NCBI GenBank assembly: GCA_002722565.1
Contig: PBMG01000020.1
Coordinates: forward strand, 62,001-126,000
DNA length: 64,000 nucleotides
Direction: 5' to 3'
DNA from: Acidimicrobiaceae bacterium
Lineage (GTDB): Bacteria > Actinomycetota > Acidimicrobiia > Acidimicrobiales > Poriferisodalaceae
Shown here: positions 25,732 to 34,236 of the stretch, piece by piece
Position numbering within the stretch: the stretch's first letter is position 1
Layout of the letters: each line of letters begins with the position of its first letter
Made by a program: the position numbers and the translations under genes
Notes under the pieces: model-generated
The model's database searches: none
Seen by the model: only the letters and a program-made list of their open reading frames with translations
What the model was told of the DNA's origin: nothing

Positions 25732-27029
25732 CTTCTATTCGGCCACTTGTTTGTCTGTTTGCTTTCTTACCCCTCACGGCATGCGACGGAAATAACCCGA
25801 TTGCAACAGATACGACAGATCAAGTCATAGAACAGACGTCGACTACATCTCCGAATGACAAGGCACCAAGGATCGAAATATCTGCTCCTTCATCATCAGT
25901 TAAAAACGCAGCGATCACTACCACCTCAGTTTCTGAGCCACAGCTACTCGAATATGAAACGGCAAAAATCTCCGAAAGTTTCGGAGAAGTCACGGCAACG
26001 GTAGAAAATTTCGTTTCCAACAAAAACTTGAACGGCGCCGGGCTGATTGTCGTTGATCGTGATCACGGCGTTCGATACCACAACCACTGGGGCGAATTCT
26101 CCAGTGACCGAATCTCTCTAATCGCTTCTACAAGCAAAGTGGTCAGTGCAGGGGTTCTGGTGCACCTGCACGAGCGAGGACTACTGGACCTTGAGGCACC
26201 GATCAGCGATGTGGTCAATTATGCGGGCCGCCTAGGCAACATCACATCAGCGCAATTACTCTCCGGAAGCTCAGGGATTCCCGGGCTTCGAGCCGACGAT
26301 GCTCTATATATTTGTATGTTTCTCCCTACTACTTCGCTACAAAAGTGCGCGAGCGACGGACTTTCAATTGCAGCGTCCGATCCAAGAACTGTTTCCCCAG
26401 ACTCTCAATTCCGGTACGGGGGGATCTCATGGCAGATTGCTGGCGCTGTGGCTGAGATGGCATCAGGTAAGAGTTGGTCTGAACTAATCCACGAAATATA
26501 CGTTGAGCCATGTGGTCTCAAATCTTTTGGTTATACCAGCCCATGGATTCCGCTTCGCGCGATCAGTGGGGCTTACCCCGACTGGGATGGTGATCTGTCG
26601 TTGTTGCCACCAACCGACAATCCACACATTGGCGGCGGTGCTTATGCAACAACGGGTGACTACGGGAAACTTCTCTCTATGCATCTCAATGACGGAAAGT
26701 GCAACGGTCAACAAGTTTTATCGGAAGAGGGTGTCGCGGTAATGCAACAAAACCGGTCCGGTGAAATGTATGACTCGTTTATCGGTTATGGGTTGGGATG
26801 GTGGACAAAAGAAATTGTTAATTATGGTGGGGCAGCACCGGAAGCTTCTCACGATCCAGGTCCCAGGCGTTTGAGAGATCCTGGTCTTTACGGCTCGACT
26901 GCATGGATCCAACCGGACGATGGATTTGGCGTCTATCTAATTGTGGAAAGTACGTCGGATATAGGGAATCAACTCGCCGAACAGTTATATCCACTGATCG
27001 AGTCCGCTGTTGTTGCATCCAACGATTGA
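25728..27029 (+). CDS. Beta-lactamase-family serine hydrolase lipoprotein
   Basis: A 433-residue exported protein. Signal peptide residues 1-18 with lipobox LTAC and Cys19 the likely lipid anchor, then a Thr/Ser-rich linker to about residue 80. The catalytic core of the class C beta-lactamase/esterase family follows: SLIASTSKVVSAGVL with the SxxK motif (near residues 126-140), RYGGISWQIAGAVAEMASG in place of the YxN element, and HIGGGAYATTGDYGKL near 303-318 in place of HxG/KTG. Expected to be an esterase or peptide hydrolase facing outside. ATG 25728 overlaps the stop of the kinase (ATGA), so translation is coupled; a much longer upstream frame is rejected. Confidence 0.88.
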   Translation: MTSIRPLVCLFAFLPLTACDGNNPIATDTTDQVIEQTSTTSPNDKAPRIEISAPSSSVKNAAITTTSVSEPQLLEYETAKISESFGEVTATVENFVSNKNLNGAGLIVVDRDHGVRYHNHWGEFSSDRISLIASTSKVVSAGVLVHLHERGLLDLEAPISDVVNYAGRLGNITSAQLLSGSSGIPGLRADDALYICMFLPTTSLQKCASDGLSIAASDPRTVSPDSQFRYGGISWQIAGAVAEMASGKSWSELIHEIYVEPCGLKSFGYTSPWIPLRAISGAYPDWDGDLSLLPPTDNPHIGGGAYATTGDYGKLLSMHLNDGKCNGQQVLSEEGVAVMQQNRSGEMYDSFIGYGLGWWTKEIVNYGGAAPEASHDPGPRRLRDPGLYGSTAWIQPDDGFGVYLIVESTSDIGNQLAEQLYPLIESAVVASND

Positions 27030-27038
27030 CTCTGCTTG

Positions 27039-29354
27039 CTATTGGGTGCTGAACCCAGCTCGAAGAAGTCCTTCTCGTTCAGCTGCTCGGACTGCATCAC
27101 CGGGTTCACTGAGGCGGGTGAGGGTGACCCCGTTAATAGTTGCTGTGCACTCATAATCATGTGGGTAGGGACCTACTGGTGATCCGGCGTCTGTTCCAAC
27201 GTCGAAGGTTTCTCCACTCATCGAAAACCCTATGGGGACGGTGCGGTCAAGGCGTTCGTGAGCTATAGCCCTGCCGTCGACCGTAAGAACTAATTCCCCT
27301 CCTTTGCCAAATCCACCGTCATAATCGAAAATTGCTTCAATGCGGTGTACGCCTGAACCAAGCGCGACTCCGGTCAAGGTAGTGATCTCGTGACCAAAGC
27401 AGTTGTAGGTGAAGTTGGGGGTTCCATTGTCAAGCCACATTGACCAGCCCGACATGTTGCCACCCTGGCATGCAATCACTCCCCTGTCTTTATCTCTGGT
27501 TTCTATCTCTCCGGTGATGCGCCAGGAGCAATTTTTGAGACGGACGACAACACTTTCTGGCATTCTCACGTGAGCAGTGGTGTACGTCATGCTTCGCGAT
27601 CCACCGAGAGCGTGGGGTACTCCGAGTTCACCGCCTCTTGTAGACCCCGCGTCTCGCAGTGGGTAGACACCAAATCGCTTCGCTTCGGAATCGAACATGT
27701 CTACAAGCTGTTGGAGGAGGTCGGGATGTTCGTCAGCTAAATCAATTGATTGTGAGAAGTCATTCTTAATGTCATAGAGCTCCCACTGTTCTTGTGGGCC
27801 ATCGAATTCAAACCCTTGCATGCGTATCCATGGGACTCGACCGTGAAAGCAGGACGCGATCCAACCATCGTTGTACATGGCTCGGTTACCCAGGATTTCA
27901 AAATATTGAGCAGTTCGGTTACTGGGTCCATCGTTGGCATATGAATATCCCATGGGAATCCCGTCCAAAGGCATTTGAGCTATTCCGTTCACGGTGTCTG
28001 GGGTGGTGATGCCTGCCGCTTCAAGAATTGTTGGGGCGATATCGACTACGTGATGAAACTGTGATCGCAGCCCGCCCTTATCGTCTATGTGGCCTGGCCA
28101 TTCAACGGCAAGGCCGTTTCGTGTGCCCCCAAAATGTGAGGCAACTTGTTTCATCCATTGAAATGGAGAATCAAGCGCCCAGGCCCAGCCAACGTTGAAA
28201 TGGTTCTCACATTTTGCAGTTCCGAAGTCATCAATATGTTCAAGAAGCCATTCGGGGTCTTCGTGCACCCCATTTTGAAACGATGGGGCGCTCCACGCTC
28301 CGTGGATAGTGCCTTCAGCAGAAGCTCCATTGTCGCCGGAGAGATATATAACAAGAGTGTCTCTCTCTTGGGCTCTGGCCGCGTCGATGACGCGTCCAAT
28401 GTGGTGGTCGGTGTGGGCGAGAAAACCGGCGAAGCACTCCATCAGCCGAGTAGCGACAGGTCGATAGCGTTCTGGGTATTCATCCCATGCAGGGATTTCG
28501 TCTGGACGTGCTGTGAGGTTCGTATTTTCTGGGACGACGCCGAGCTGAAGTTGTCGAGCGAAGATTTCCTCTCTTAAGTCGTCCCATCCAGCATCAAATT
28601 TGCCACGGTACTTTTCGATCCAATCGGGCGGCGCGTGGTGGGGAGCATGGACTGCTGGGGTAGAGAAGTAACAGAACCAGGGTCGATCAGGCGCTGAGAC
28701 CCGATGGCGCTCCATCCAATTGATCGCTTGATCAGCTAGATCTTCAGTGAGGTGGTAGTCGGGTCGGTTGATGTGGGGCGAGATTGGGGTGGTCTGGTCA
28801 TAGGCAGCTGGTTCCCAATGCGATGCCTCGGCTCCAATGATCCCGTAGAAACGATCAAACCCCATGCCGGTTGGCCAACGGTCGTATGGTCCTGCTGGTC
28901 CCTGTTCCCATGATGGAGTTAAGTGCCATTTGCCAAAGCATGAAGTTCCATAGCCTGACATTTGAAGTATTTGGGCCACAGTCGCAGCTTCAGCAGGTAT
29001 CTGGGAGTCATATCCAGGAAAGGAGTTAGCGATTTCAGTAATCCCTCCCATATGAACACTGTGGTGTTGTCTCCCTGTCAGCAACGCTGCTCGAGTGGGT
29101 GAACAAAGAGCTGTTGTGTGAAATTGGTTATACAGAAGACCGTTATTAGCGACGCTTTGAAATCCCGGTGATTCGACTGGTCCACCGAATGATGAAAATG
29201 AACCAAAACCGACATCGTCCAACATGACCAGCAAAATGTTCGGTGCCTTTTCTGGCACTGAGGGCGCTTCAAGACGTCTAGCTTCTGAGCCTTCAAGAAG
29301 TCGATCAATCCGTCCACTAAAGGGAGGTGTCGCTTTCGGCAAATTGTCTGTCAT
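27039..29354 (-). CDS. Arylsulfatase-type sulfatase
   Basis: A 771-residue type I sulfatase. The metal-binding NILLVMLDDVGFG has Asp46-Asp47, and TALCSPTRAALLTGR has the formylglycine motif CSPTR at residues 84-88, so Cys84 should be turned to formylglycine by a separate maturation enzyme, not found in the window. Downstream segments IYLSGDNGASAEGTIHG and HFGGTRNGLAVEWPGH are typical of the central fold. Residues about 600-750 form an extra C-terminal beta-rich domain (SGWSMWLDNGTPNFTYNCFG). No signal peptide is seen. Its start overlaps the stop of the upstream alkylsulfatase-like gene by four bases (ATGA). It would release sulfate from an aryl or alkyl sulfate. Confidence 0.93.
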   Translation of the reverse strand: MTDNLPKATPPFSGRIDRLLEGSEARRLEAPSVPEKAPNILLVMLDDVGFGSFSSFGGPVESPGFQSVANNGLLYNQFHTTALCSPTRAALLTGRQHHSVHMGGITEIANSFPGYDSQIPAEAATVAQILQMSGYGTSCFGKWHLTPSWEQGPAGPYDRWPTGMGFDRFYGIIGAEASHWEPAAYDQTTPISPHINRPDYHLTEDLADQAINWMERHRVSAPDRPWFCYFSTPAVHAPHHAPPDWIEKYRGKFDAGWDDLREEIFARQLQLGVVPENTNLTARPDEIPAWDEYPERYRPVATRLMECFAGFLAHTDHHIGRVIDAARAQERDTLVIYLSGDNGASAEGTIHGAWSAPSFQNGVHEDPEWLLEHIDDFGTAKCENHFNVGWAWALDSPFQWMKQVASHFGGTRNGLAVEWPGHIDDKGGLRSQFHHVVDIAPTILEAAGITTPDTVNGIAQMPLDGIPMGYSYANDGPSNRTAQYFEILGNRAMYNDGWIASCFHGRVPWIRMQGFEFDGPQEQWELYDIKNDFSQSIDLADEHPDLLQQLVDMFDSEAKRFGVYPLRDAGSTRGGELGVPHALGGSRSMTYTTAHVRMPESVVVRLKNCSWRITGEIETRDKDRGVIACQGGNMSGWSMWLDNGTPNFTYNCFGHEITTLTGVALGSGVHRIEAIFDYDGGFGKGGELVLTVDGRAIAHERLDRTVPIGFSMSGETFDVGTDAGSPVGPYPHDYECTATINGVTLTRLSEPGDAVRAAEREGLLRAGFSTQ

Positions 29355-31054
29355 TGGAACCCTGGGTGGTCGATTGACTGCAAGGCACTTGTTGCTGCGA
29401 CTCGGTCACCTTCCAGCACCATATCCCCAGAGTTTATGGCTGACTGCAAGTCAGCTGATCCTGTGAGAATCTGGTTCCAGATCGCTCTGCTACCTGATAG
29501 GACCGCATCGCCATCTTGCCCATCGGTCGGGCACGCCACGTGATTTCGAAAATAAATACCTGTTCGTTCATCGTCGAGTTCAACTGTGAGATGAACAGCA
29601 ATTCCGTTTAAACGGTCGGGATCGACTAACACTCTGAGTACGGACACTGCGGTGTCTGTCGGCCACCTCTCAACTTGTCGTCGGCTAAAGCGATGGGTGT
29701 TGATCCTGACGCCGTCAACTTCGCCTTCTAGTTCCAGTGCCCGACTTATGCACCAGTTACGAAGATTGGATGATGTTGTCTGTTGGGCCGCAGTACGAAG
29801 AGCTCTGGCGAGCAACTTTCGATCAGTTTCTGTGGCCCCTTCGCAGCGAACAAGACGACCTGCTAGCGAAATAGCCCAACGAAGGTCATTTTGAGATCCT
29901 TTTAAGGCCTCGATGCACATATCTCGAACCCGATCCGGGCCTCCCATGGCAGAAACCATTCGCTCCGCTTCTTCAGCAGTGTCTAACGGCAGTAATGCAA
30001 CCGGGTCTCCATCGAAAAACCCAAACAGTCCCGATCGGATCTGTCGAACATGGTGTTCGGCTAAGCCGTAGTGCTGTTTCGTCAACCAGTCCTCGTCATA
30101 TATGGCCGGGAGTCGAACCTTGTGCGCTAATTCGGGCCCGGTCGCGCCTCTATTGGTCCAACGCACCGTTTGATCCCAGAGAAACTGTATTGAATCTCGG
30201 TACGCGGTCACTCTTTGCTGTATTTCCTCAGCCCCCGATAGTGGTGGGCCATGCGTTGCGATGAGATGTTCCAGGTCAAGGGTACGGAGGTGGTCAATGC
30301 CTCTTATAAGCAATCGGGGGTCTCTATATTCTTCGCCCCGAATAGCAAAGACATTGAATAGGGCTGGCCAGACGAGATTTTGGACTGCTATCTGAAGCGC
30401 CGGGAAATAAAGAGTCACTGAGTCATCGGCGTCCGAAGGCGCTTCTGTAACGATCATTTCTAATCCAGCGATTTCGACAGAACAATCTCCAGAAAAGATG
30501 TGGTCGGCTGGAATGTAGCCGGGCGTAGAGGGGGCGTGATGAGCCATTCGATAGGCAAGACCAAGCCCTACATTTACTACTCTGTCAGGCCCATCTTCGG
30601 GCATTTGGATTCCAAATTGCTCTATTAGCCCTCGGGTATAAGTGGGCGCTATCTCGGTCGCTGATCGTTCAAGATTGTGACTAATCCGTTCATGGCCCCA
30701 GATCTCCTCAATAGCTTCTTTCTCCATCAGAGCAGCCGTCCCATTCACATAATGGAAGTGGGTGTAAACGACAGCTACAACAGGTTCATTGGACACCAAT
30801 CGCAATTGCTCAAGAGCGCTGCTCATCTCTTCTATCGATTCGCCAGTATCGATTGCGATAATGCCTTCTGGACCCTTAATAAAAGTCTGGTTGGATAGCC
30901 CATTGCCGACAACACACCACACCCCAGATGTGACTTCATACATTTGCGGCGCTAGACGTTCAGTGTGTTCATGCAAGGAGCGGTGTGCAATACCACCTCG
31001 TGCATCAGCGACCACGGCAGACTTTTCATCAGTAAATGTCTGTGTGTTCCCCAT
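29351..31054 (-). CDS. Alkylsulfatase-like (SdsA/BDS1 family) protein with divergent metal site
   Basis: A 567-residue protein with metallo-beta-lactamase domain (about residues 35-270), an alkylsulfatase dimerisation domain (about 295-430) and an SCP2-like C-terminal domain (about 440-560). The metal motif that in SdsA1-type alkylsulfatases is HxHxDH reads THFHYVNG at residues 98-105, so only two His remain and the Asp and third His are Val103 and Asn104. The Glu of the family AEN segment is replaced by VQN (residues 224-226), while THG (His268) and TEAP (Glu204) remain. The dizinc centre therefore looks altered. Coupled by ATGA overlap to the arylsulfatase, which suggests sulfate-ester use, but the activity of this protein needs care. 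Confidence 0.85.
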   Translation of the reverse strand: MGNTQTFTDEKSAVVADARGGIAHRSLHEHTERLAPQMYEVTSGVWCVVGNGLSNQTFIKGPEGIIAIDTGESIEEMSSALEQLRLVSNEPVVAVVYTHFHYVNGTAALMEKEAIEEIWGHERISHNLERSATEIAPTYTRGLIEQFGIQMPEDGPDRVVNVGLGLAYRMAHHAPSTPGYIPADHIFSGDCSVEIAGLEMIVTEAPSDADDSVTLYFPALQIAVQNLVWPALFNVFAIRGEEYRDPRLLIRGIDHLRTLDLEHLIATHGPPLSGAEEIQQRVTAYRDSIQFLWDQTVRWTNRGATGPELAHKVRLPAIYDEDWLTKQHYGLAEHHVRQIRSGLFGFFDGDPVALLPLDTAEEAERMVSAMGGPDRVRDMCIEALKGSQNDLRWAISLAGRLVRCEGATETDRKLLARALRTAAQQTTSSNLRNWCISRALELEGEVDGVRINTHRFSRRQVERWPTDTAVSVLRVLVDPDRLNGIAVHLTVELDDERTGIYFRNHVACPTDGQDGDAVLSGSRAIWNQILTGSADLQSAINSGDMVLEGDRVAATSALQSIDHPGFQ

Positions 31055-31137
31055 CGCGGGATCCTAGGCCGGCTTAGCCTCTGTTTACGATTCTAAGCAT
31101 GTCATTAATATTGATCTCCAGTATTTGCGCCTTCGAG

Positions 31138-31254
31138 CTACCGAGTAAATACCAAGAGAATCATCAGCGCGATAAAGGCCGCGCCGATGATTGTGGATCT
31201 GGGTCCCATTAAGGCCCAATTAGACGTTGTTATGTTTTTCCGGGAATTTTTCAT
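31138..31254 (-). CDS. Small single-span membrane protein, 38 residues
   Basis: Reading from ATG 31254 to TAG 31138 gives 38 residues: a basic N-terminus (MKNSRKNITTSNW) followed by one hydrophobic segment IIGAAFIALMILLVF and a short Thr-Arg end. The basic N-terminus would stay in the cytoplasm. No clear ribosome site is seen; an alternative start is ATG 31209 (23 residues). The start lies in an inverted repeat GTTATG ... CATAAC at 31229-31257. It sits in an otherwise empty 235-bp gap. It has the same length as the unit at 51703-51819. Family unknown. Confidence 0.5.
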   Translation of the reverse strand: MKNSRKNITTSNWALMGPRSTIIGAAFIALMILLVFTR

Positions 31255-31289
31255 AACGGAAGATCAAAAACCCAAAATCTACTTGACAC

Positions 31290-32660
31290 TCACGGTTGAA
31301 ACCTTTGAGCAGCTGTGCGGTGCCGAGTAAGCATGTCTTCTAGTTGGGAGTTAGACAAAATTCCCTCTTCCACAATTTGGTTTCCGTGCACAAAGACATG
31401 CGTAGCTGCGAATGGACCACACCGAAGCCATCCCTCTATTGGATCATCAATCACGCCAGCAATTTGAGGCCCCTGAAGTCGCCAAATGGCTACATCTCCC
31501 ACTGACCCAACTGATAATTCTCCAATTTCACCTGTTCGGCCGAGGCATGCAGCCCCACCTCGAGTAGCTATTTCCAAAGCAGTTCTTGCGTTCATCTGAT
31601 CAGCCCCCGATACAAGTTTCCCTTGAAGCATGGCTAGACGCGCCTCCTGCCACAAAGAGCCGGAGTCTGCGGATGATGAACCATCACAACCTAAACCCAC
31701 ATGACAGCCTGCATTTCTCATAGCTACCACGGGGGCAATCCCAGAAGAGAGAATCATGTTCGAGCTCGGACAATGAGCAACTCCAACCCCGGCCGCACCT
31801 AAACGAAGGATTTCTTCTTCGTTTGGCCGAACAACGTGAGCTCCCCAGGTTCGATCGGTCAGCCACCCAACATCTTCATAAAGTTCAACAGGGCGGCGAC
31901 CAAACTGCGCAAGAGCAAACTCATCGTCTTCGGAGTTCTCCGCAAGATGAGTATGAAGCCGAACATCCAACTTTTCCGCAAGTTCTGCTGTTCGACGCAT
32001 CAAATCTGGAGTGACAGTAAAAGGAGAACATGGGGCAAGCGCAACTCTGGTCATGGCCCCAAACTCCGGATCGTGCCACCGTGCTACCTGTCGTTCACTC
32101 TCAGCAAGAATGTCATCTTCATCGCGGACCGCTTCATCTGGTGGTAAGCCACCATCTTTAACCGACAGGCTCATTGACCCGTAGGTCGGGTGAAATCGCA
32201 TCGACAAATCAATTGCTGCTTGAATTTCGGCACTAAGCAAATCACCAGCTCTTACGGGGTGAAGATAATGGTGGTCCGTGCTAGTAGTGCAACCGGACAT
32301 TGCTAATTCGGCCAGCCCAACCCATGCGGCCAGATAAACCGCTTCTTCGTCAATCGCTGCTGTCCACAACGGATAAAGCGATTGCAACCAACCAAATAAA
32401 GGTGCGGAGGTCATCGGCCCGTATGAGCGCGTCAGATTTTGGAATAAATGGTGGTGGGTATTGATCAAACCTGGAGTTACCAAACAGCCAGATGCATCGA
32501 TCGAACATTTTGCATCGGGAGCTGGGTCAGACACTTCTCCAACAGCCACGACGTAACCATTGTGAATTGCTAACCAGCCTCCTGCTATCTCCCGCCGCTC
32601 AACATCCATTGTGGCAATCAGCCAAGCATCCTTTATAAGCAGATCCACCGAGTCAACCAT
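31290..32660 (-). CDS. 8-oxoguanine deaminase-type amidohydrolase
   Basis: A 456-residue metal-dependent deaminase. Composite N-terminal beta domain, then LINTHHHLFQNLTRSYG with HxH ligands His69 and His71, THLAENSEDD with a further His and Glu, GAHVVRPNEEEI, and GLGCDGSSSADSGSL with the catalytic Asp. The THHHLFQNLTR and PLFGWLQSLYPLW segments are characteristic of 8-oxoguanine deaminases, which convert 8-oxoguanine to uric acid; guanine or isoguanine are alternative substrates. It opens the purine island on the minus strand, divergent from the PLP enzymes after 72 bases. Cytoplasmic. Confidence 0.87.
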   Translation of the reverse strand: MVDSVDLLIKDAWLIATMDVERREIAGGWLAIHNGYVVAVGEVSDPAPDAKCSIDASGCLVTPGLINTHHHLFQNLTRSYGPMTSAPLFGWLQSLYPLWTAAIDEEAVYLAAWVGLAELAMSGCTTSTDHHYLHPVRAGDLLSAEIQAAIDLSMRFHPTYGSMSLSVKDGGLPPDEAVRDEDDILAESERQVARWHDPEFGAMTRVALAPCSPFTVTPDLMRRTAELAEKLDVRLHTHLAENSEDDEFALAQFGRRPVELYEDVGWLTDRTWGAHVVRPNEEEILRLGAAGVGVAHCPSSNMILSSGIAPVVAMRNAGCHVGLGCDGSSSADSGSLWQEARLAMLQGKLVSGADQMNARTALEIATRGGAACLGRTGEIGELSVGSVGDVAIWRLQGPQIAGVIDDPIEGWLRCGPFAATHVFVHGNQIVEEGILSNSQLEDMLTRHRTAAQRFQP

Positions 32661-32732
32661 CGAACACAGTCTGGCATTATTGTCCGCTCTCTGTGCCGAC
32701 CAATTCGTGACTCATACCTCTATCTTGGAAGC

Positions 32733-34235
32733 ATGCGTCGTTCATTGGCAGTTTTCGATGAGTTTGATCCAACAGGCAAAAAGTCTTTCGCCAATGCTAT
32801 TAATCGCTTCCGCGAGCGGAATATTGTTCTCCCGAAATTTAGCGAACTGAAAGACCCTTCAACCTTTGAGCCAGACCTCCTCGAGGCCCTGTCCGACGTT
32901 GCCCCTGACGACGCTGATCCACTTAATCTGTTTCGAGTTCATTGGTTCAACACACCCAACCAACCGACGCCAACATCTACCCCGGACCACATTGAGTTAC
33001 CCCCCGAATTGACCGGCACCTCCGCTCGCATAGTTGTTGCTCTTGGAAATCGATTTCCAATGATCAGTGCGCACAAGGTGCTCGCTGCATACTCCTGCCT
33101 TGTAGCTCGTCTGGTTACCGGGCGATTTGACCCAACCGTTAACCGGGCGGTTTGGCCATCTACTGGAAACTACGCTCGAGGCGGCGTTGCCATCTCAAAA
33201 ATAATGGGATGCCGTGGGGTTGCTGTCTTACCTGAAGGCATGAGTCGGGAACGATTTGAATGGTTGGATCGCTGGATTGAGCACCCTGAAGATGTCATCC
33301 GCACCCCTGGTACTGAAGCCAACGTCAAAGAAATTTACGATGAGTGCAGTCGCCTTGAAGCTGACAAATCAAACATCATCCTTAACCAATTCAGCGAATT
33401 TTCCAACCATCTTGGGCACTACGCAGTTACCGGACCAGCTCTTGAATTAATTTTTCAAAAAGTAACCTCCGACCGGCCAGCTCAACTCGCTGCTTTTGTT
33501 TCAGCTTCTGGATCAGCTGGGACCTTAGGAGCCGGTGATTATCTCAAGGACACTCACGACACGCGGATTGTGGCAGTCGAAGCACTTGAGGTTCCCACAA
33601 TGCTCTATAACGGCTTTGGTGATCACAACATTCAGGGCATCGGCGACAAACACGTCCCCCTCATCCACAATGTCACTAATACTGATCTCATTGTTGGCGT
33701 TTCGGATCGAGCTACAGACCAACTAGATGTAGCTTTCAACACGCCAGCAGGTCTTCGCTCGTTGGAACGTCAAGGTGTTAGTCCTGAACTTGGTTCGTGG
33801 CTAACAAACTTGGGTTATTCGTCTATATGCAACATATTGGCTGCAATCAAGTCAGCAAAGCATTGGAAGCTAAGCGAAGAAGACGTAGTCGTAACCGTAG
33901 CCACCGATGGCTCGGAGCTCTATAACTCAGAACGCGAAAAGGTAATGCGGCGCGACTTTCCAAGCGGGTTTGAAGATGCGGACGCCGAAAATGTACTCAC
34001 GACTTATTTGAACAATACGTCCACTGAACACATTCTTGATATGGACGAAAGAAATCGCAACCGAGTCTTCAACCTTGGCTACTTCACATGGGTTGAACAG
34101 CAAGGAATTTCAATAGAGGACTTTGAGCGCAGAAGAAACCAATCTTGGTGGAATGGCCTGAGACCCCTTATTGAAAAATGGGACAATCGCATTAGCGAAT
34201 TCAATGCGGCAACTGGGGCAAAGCACCGTAAGTGA
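32733..34235 (+). CDS. Fold-type II PLP-dependent enzyme (cysteine synthase/threonine synthase-like), large
   Basis: A 500-residue cytoplasmic protein, longer than usual for the fold (320-420). The PLP Lys is probably Lys115 in MISAHKVLAAYS, with STGNYARGG (near 145-153) as the substrate loop and SASGSAGTLGAGDYLK (near 259-274) as the phosphate-binding loop. Residues 360-500 are an extended C-terminal domain with no close recognisable match. Which beta-elimination or replacement it catalyses is unknown. It starts the plus-strand side of the purine island; the second PLP gene follows immediately at 34237. Confidence 0.83.
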   Translation: MRRSLAVFDEFDPTGKKSFANAINRFRERNIVLPKFSELKDPSTFEPDLLEALSDVAPDDADPLNLFRVHWFNTPNQPTPTSTPDHIELPPELTGTSARIVVALGNRFPMISAHKVLAAYSCLVARLVTGRFDPTVNRAVWPSTGNYARGGVAISKIMGCRGVAVLPEGMSRERFEWLDRWIEHPEDVIRTPGTEANVKEIYDECSRLEADKSNIILNQFSEFSNHLGHYAVTGPALELIFQKVTSDRPAQLAAFVSASGSAGTLGAGDYLKDTHDTRIVAVEALEVPTMLYNGFGDHNIQGIGDKHVPLIHNVTNTDLIVGVSDRATDQLDVAFNTPAGLRSLERQGVSPELGSWLTNLGYSSICNILAAIKSAKHWKLSEEDVVVTVATDGSELYNSEREKVMRRDFPSGFEDADAENVLTTYLNNTSTEHILDMDERNRNRVFNLGYFTWVEQQGISIEDFERRRNQSWWNGLRPLIEKWDNRISEFNAATGAKHRK

Positions 34236-34236
34236 T

